From: Mycobacterium sp. MYCO198283 | GTDB lineage: Bacteria > Actinomycetota > Actinomycetes > Mycobacteriales > Mycobacteriaceae | Reading direction: 5' to 3' | Assembly (NCBI RefSeq): GCF_021213805.1 | Contig: NZ_JAJQJI010000014.1 | Span: forward strand, 1-33,072 | Length of the DNA stretch: 33,072 nucleotides | Shown here: positions 31,585 to 33,072 of the stretch, piece by piece | Layout of the letters: each line of letters opens with the position of its first letter | Numbering within the stretch: position 1 is the stretch's first letter | Notes under the pieces: generated by a model | The model's input: only the letters and a program-made list of their open reading frames with translations | What the model was told of the DNA's origin: nothing | The model's database searches: none | Made by a program: the position numbers and the translations under genes

Positions 31585-32453
31585 TGGCGAACACCACGGT
31601 CCTGCGGCAACGGTTCCCGCGGGCCTACGACGCAGCGGGCAAGGTCGCCAGCGCACCGGGCCGCGCGCTCGACGGCACCGGGCACGTCGCCTGGTTCGTC
31701 GTCACCGCGGTCGGTCAGATAACCCACGCGCTGCGCCACTACCGCAAGGAGATCCTGCGGCTCATCGCCGAGATCGGCATGGGCACCGGCGCCATGGCCG
31801 TCATCGGCGGCACGGTGGCCATCGTCGGGTTCGTGACCCTCTCGGGCGGCTCGCTGATCGCGATCCAGGGCTTCGCCTCGCTCGGCAACATCGGCGTCGA
31901 GGCGTTCACCGGCTTCTTCGCCGCACTGGTCAACGTCCGCATCGCCGCACCCGTGGTCGCCGGACAGGCGCTCGCCGCGACGGTCGGCGCCGGCGCGACG
32001 GCCGAGCTGGGAGCCATGCGGATCAGCGAGGAGATCGACGCCCTGGAGGTCATGGGCATCAAGTCGATCTCCTACCTGGTGTCGACCCGCATCCTCGCCG
32101 GCTTCGTCGTCATCATCCCGCTGTACGCGATGGCGATCATCATGAGCTTCCTGTCCGCCCAGATCACCACCACGTTCTTCTACGGGCAGTCCACCGGTAC
32201 CTACGACCACTACTTCCGGACGTTCCTGCGGCCGGACGACGTGATGTGGTCGTTCGTGCAGGCGATCGTCATCTCGATCATCGTCATGCTGAACCACTGC
32301 TACTTCGGCTTCTACGCCAGCGGCGGCCCCGTCGGCGTGGGCGAGGCGGTCGGCCGTTCGATGCGGGCGTCGCTGGTGGCCATCGTGGTCGTGGTGTTGT
32401 TGGCCTCGTTGGCGCTCTACGGCGTCGACCCGAACTTCAACCTCACGGTGTAG
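31584..32453 (+). CDS. yrbE1B: Mce1 transporter permease YrbE1B
   Basis: A 289-residue MlaE-family permease and partner of YrbE1A. The coupling loop is AELGAMRISEEIDALEVMGI, and the C-terminal half is strongly hydrophobic (LVAIVVVVLLASLALYGV). The N-terminus LRQRFPRAYDAAGKVASAPG is cytosolic. The ATG at 31584 overlaps the yrbE1A stop by one base. mce1A begins 3 bp after the stop. Confidence 0.94.
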   Translation: MANTTVLRQRFPRAYDAAGKVASAPGRALDGTGHVAWFVVTAVGQITHALRHYRKEILRLIAEIGMGTGAMAVIGGTVAIVGFVTLSGGSLIAIQGFASLGNIGVEAFTGFFAALVNVRIAAPVVAGQALAATVGAGATAELGAMRISEEIDALEVMGIKSISYLVSTRILAGFVVIIPLYAMAIIMSFLSAQITTTFFYGQSTGTYDHYFRTFLRPDDVMWSFVQAIVISIIVMLNHCYFGFYASGGPVGVGEAVGRSMRASLVAIVVVVLLASLALYGVDPNFNLTV

Positions 32454-32455
32454 CC

Positions 32456-33072
32456 ATGACCGCACCCCTGAACTCGCCGCGCAAGCCTCCGATCAAGCTG
32501 GCCGGGGCCGTGCTCCTGCTGGTGGCCGCGGTGGTCGTCACGCTGGTCTACTTCCAGTTCCGCGGAGACTTCACCCCGAAGACGGATCTGACGCTGATCG
32601 CCGACCGTGCCGGGCTCTCGATGGAGCAGGGCGCCAAGATCACCTACAACGGCGTCGAGATCGGCCGGGTGGGCAAGATCGACGAGGTCCAGGAGAACCA
32701 GCAGCCGCGGGCGAAGTTCAAGCTCGAGGTCGATCCGCAGTACGTCCGCCTCATCCCGACCAACGTGCAGGCCGCCATCAAGGCGACCACGGTGTTCGGC
32801 AACAAGTACGTCTCGTTCACGTCGCCGAAGAACCCGCAGGGCCGGATCTCGGCGGGCGCCGTCATCCGCGCCGACCAGGTGACCACCGAGTTCAACACGC
32901 TGTTCGAGACCATCACCCAGATCGCCGAGAAGGTCGACCCGGTGAAGCTCAACGCGACGCTGAGTGCGGCGGCCGAGGCGCTCACCGGGCTGGGCGACCG
33001 GTTCGGCGAGTCCGTCGTCGAGGGCAACGACATCCTGTCGCAGGTCAACCCGCGGTTGCCGCGGTTCCGCTA
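32456..33072 (+). CDS. mce1A: Mce family protein Mce1A, N-terminal part (runs off the window)
   Basis: The open frame from ATG 32456 runs to the window end (205 codons). It has a short basic N-terminus, one transmembrane helix or signal anchor (about 14-33, KLAGAVLLLVAAVVVTLVYF), then the MlaD/MCE domain from about residue 40 (TDLTLIADRAGLSMEQGAKI, YNGVEIGRVGKI). The MCE domain forms a ring or tube that passes lipid across the cell envelope. The helical Mce C-terminal region begins near TEFNTLFETITQIAEKV. The rest of the operon is beyond the window. Confidence 0.93.
   Translation, partial: MTAPLNSPRKPPIKLAGAVLLLVAAVVVTLVYFQFRGDFTPKTDLTLIADRAGLSMEQGAKITYNGVEIGRVGKIDEVQENQQPRAKFKLEVDPQYVRLIPTNVQAAIKATTVFGNKYVSFTSPKNPQGRISAGAVIRADQVTTEFNTLFETITQIAEKVDPVKLNATLSAAAEALTGLGDRFGESVVEGNDILSQVNPRLPRFR

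Overview
The window is high-GC actinobacterial chromosome. Gene content and order point to a pigmented, probably fast-growing Mycobacterium (Mycolicibacterium-type). The backbone follows, from memory, the M. tuberculosis Rv0137c to Rv0169 order: msrA, an NTF2-like protein plus an NAD-dependent epimerase, an AlkA-like glycosylase, a ClC channel, TetR, a SAM methyltransferase, an SDR, ptpB, fadE2, pntAa/pntAb/pntB, TetR, TB18.5, the GntR regulator mce1R, fadD5, yrbE1A, yrbE1B and mce1A. No database search was run; assignments rest on motifs, lengths and synteny.

Layout. 1-2580: the N-terminus of a DUF222/HNH-type protein, msrA, and a coupled NTF2-like/epimerase pair preceded by a KstR-like box. 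2688-11612 (minus strand): a carotenoid operon in the order crtE, crtI, crtB, crtYc, crtYd, crtT-like methyltransferase, crtU and a Rieske oxygenase, with most genes overlapping by 1-4 nt. A degenerate GGDEF membrane protein lies downstream. A SigF-like promoter sits upstream of crtE. The set predicts aromatic (isorenieratene-type) carotenoids with a possible extra oxygenation. 11838-16830: glycosylase, dps, aquaporin, ClC channel, TetR and an acidic DUF5709-like protein. 16898-19978: methyltransferase, SDR, HAD dehalogenase and DUF456 membrane protein. 19979-20429: a gene-free stretch holding a 20-bp-period repeat array and a pair of inverted dispersed repeats.

20430-27615: ptpB-fadE2 on the minus strand; pntAa-pntAb-pntB and a solitary modA on the plus strand; a 36-residue ORF; a TetR regulator and TB18.5. 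27634-28043: a small winged-helix-like gene enclosed by the same inverted dispersed repeats. 28100-33072: the start of the mce1 locus. mce1R diverges from fadD5 across a palindromic operator candidate. yrbE1A is preceded by a second large palindrome and by a 20-codon leader ORF whose stop overlaps the yrbE1A start. mce1A runs off the window.

Most of the window is conserved mycobacterial core. The points most worth a second look are the dispersed inverted-repeat pairs and the gene between one pair, the leader peptide and palindrome in front of yrbE1A, the Rieske oxygenase coupled to the carotenoid operon, the KstR-like box before the NTF2/epimerase pair, and the SigF-like, possibly leaderless, promoter of the carotenoid operon.
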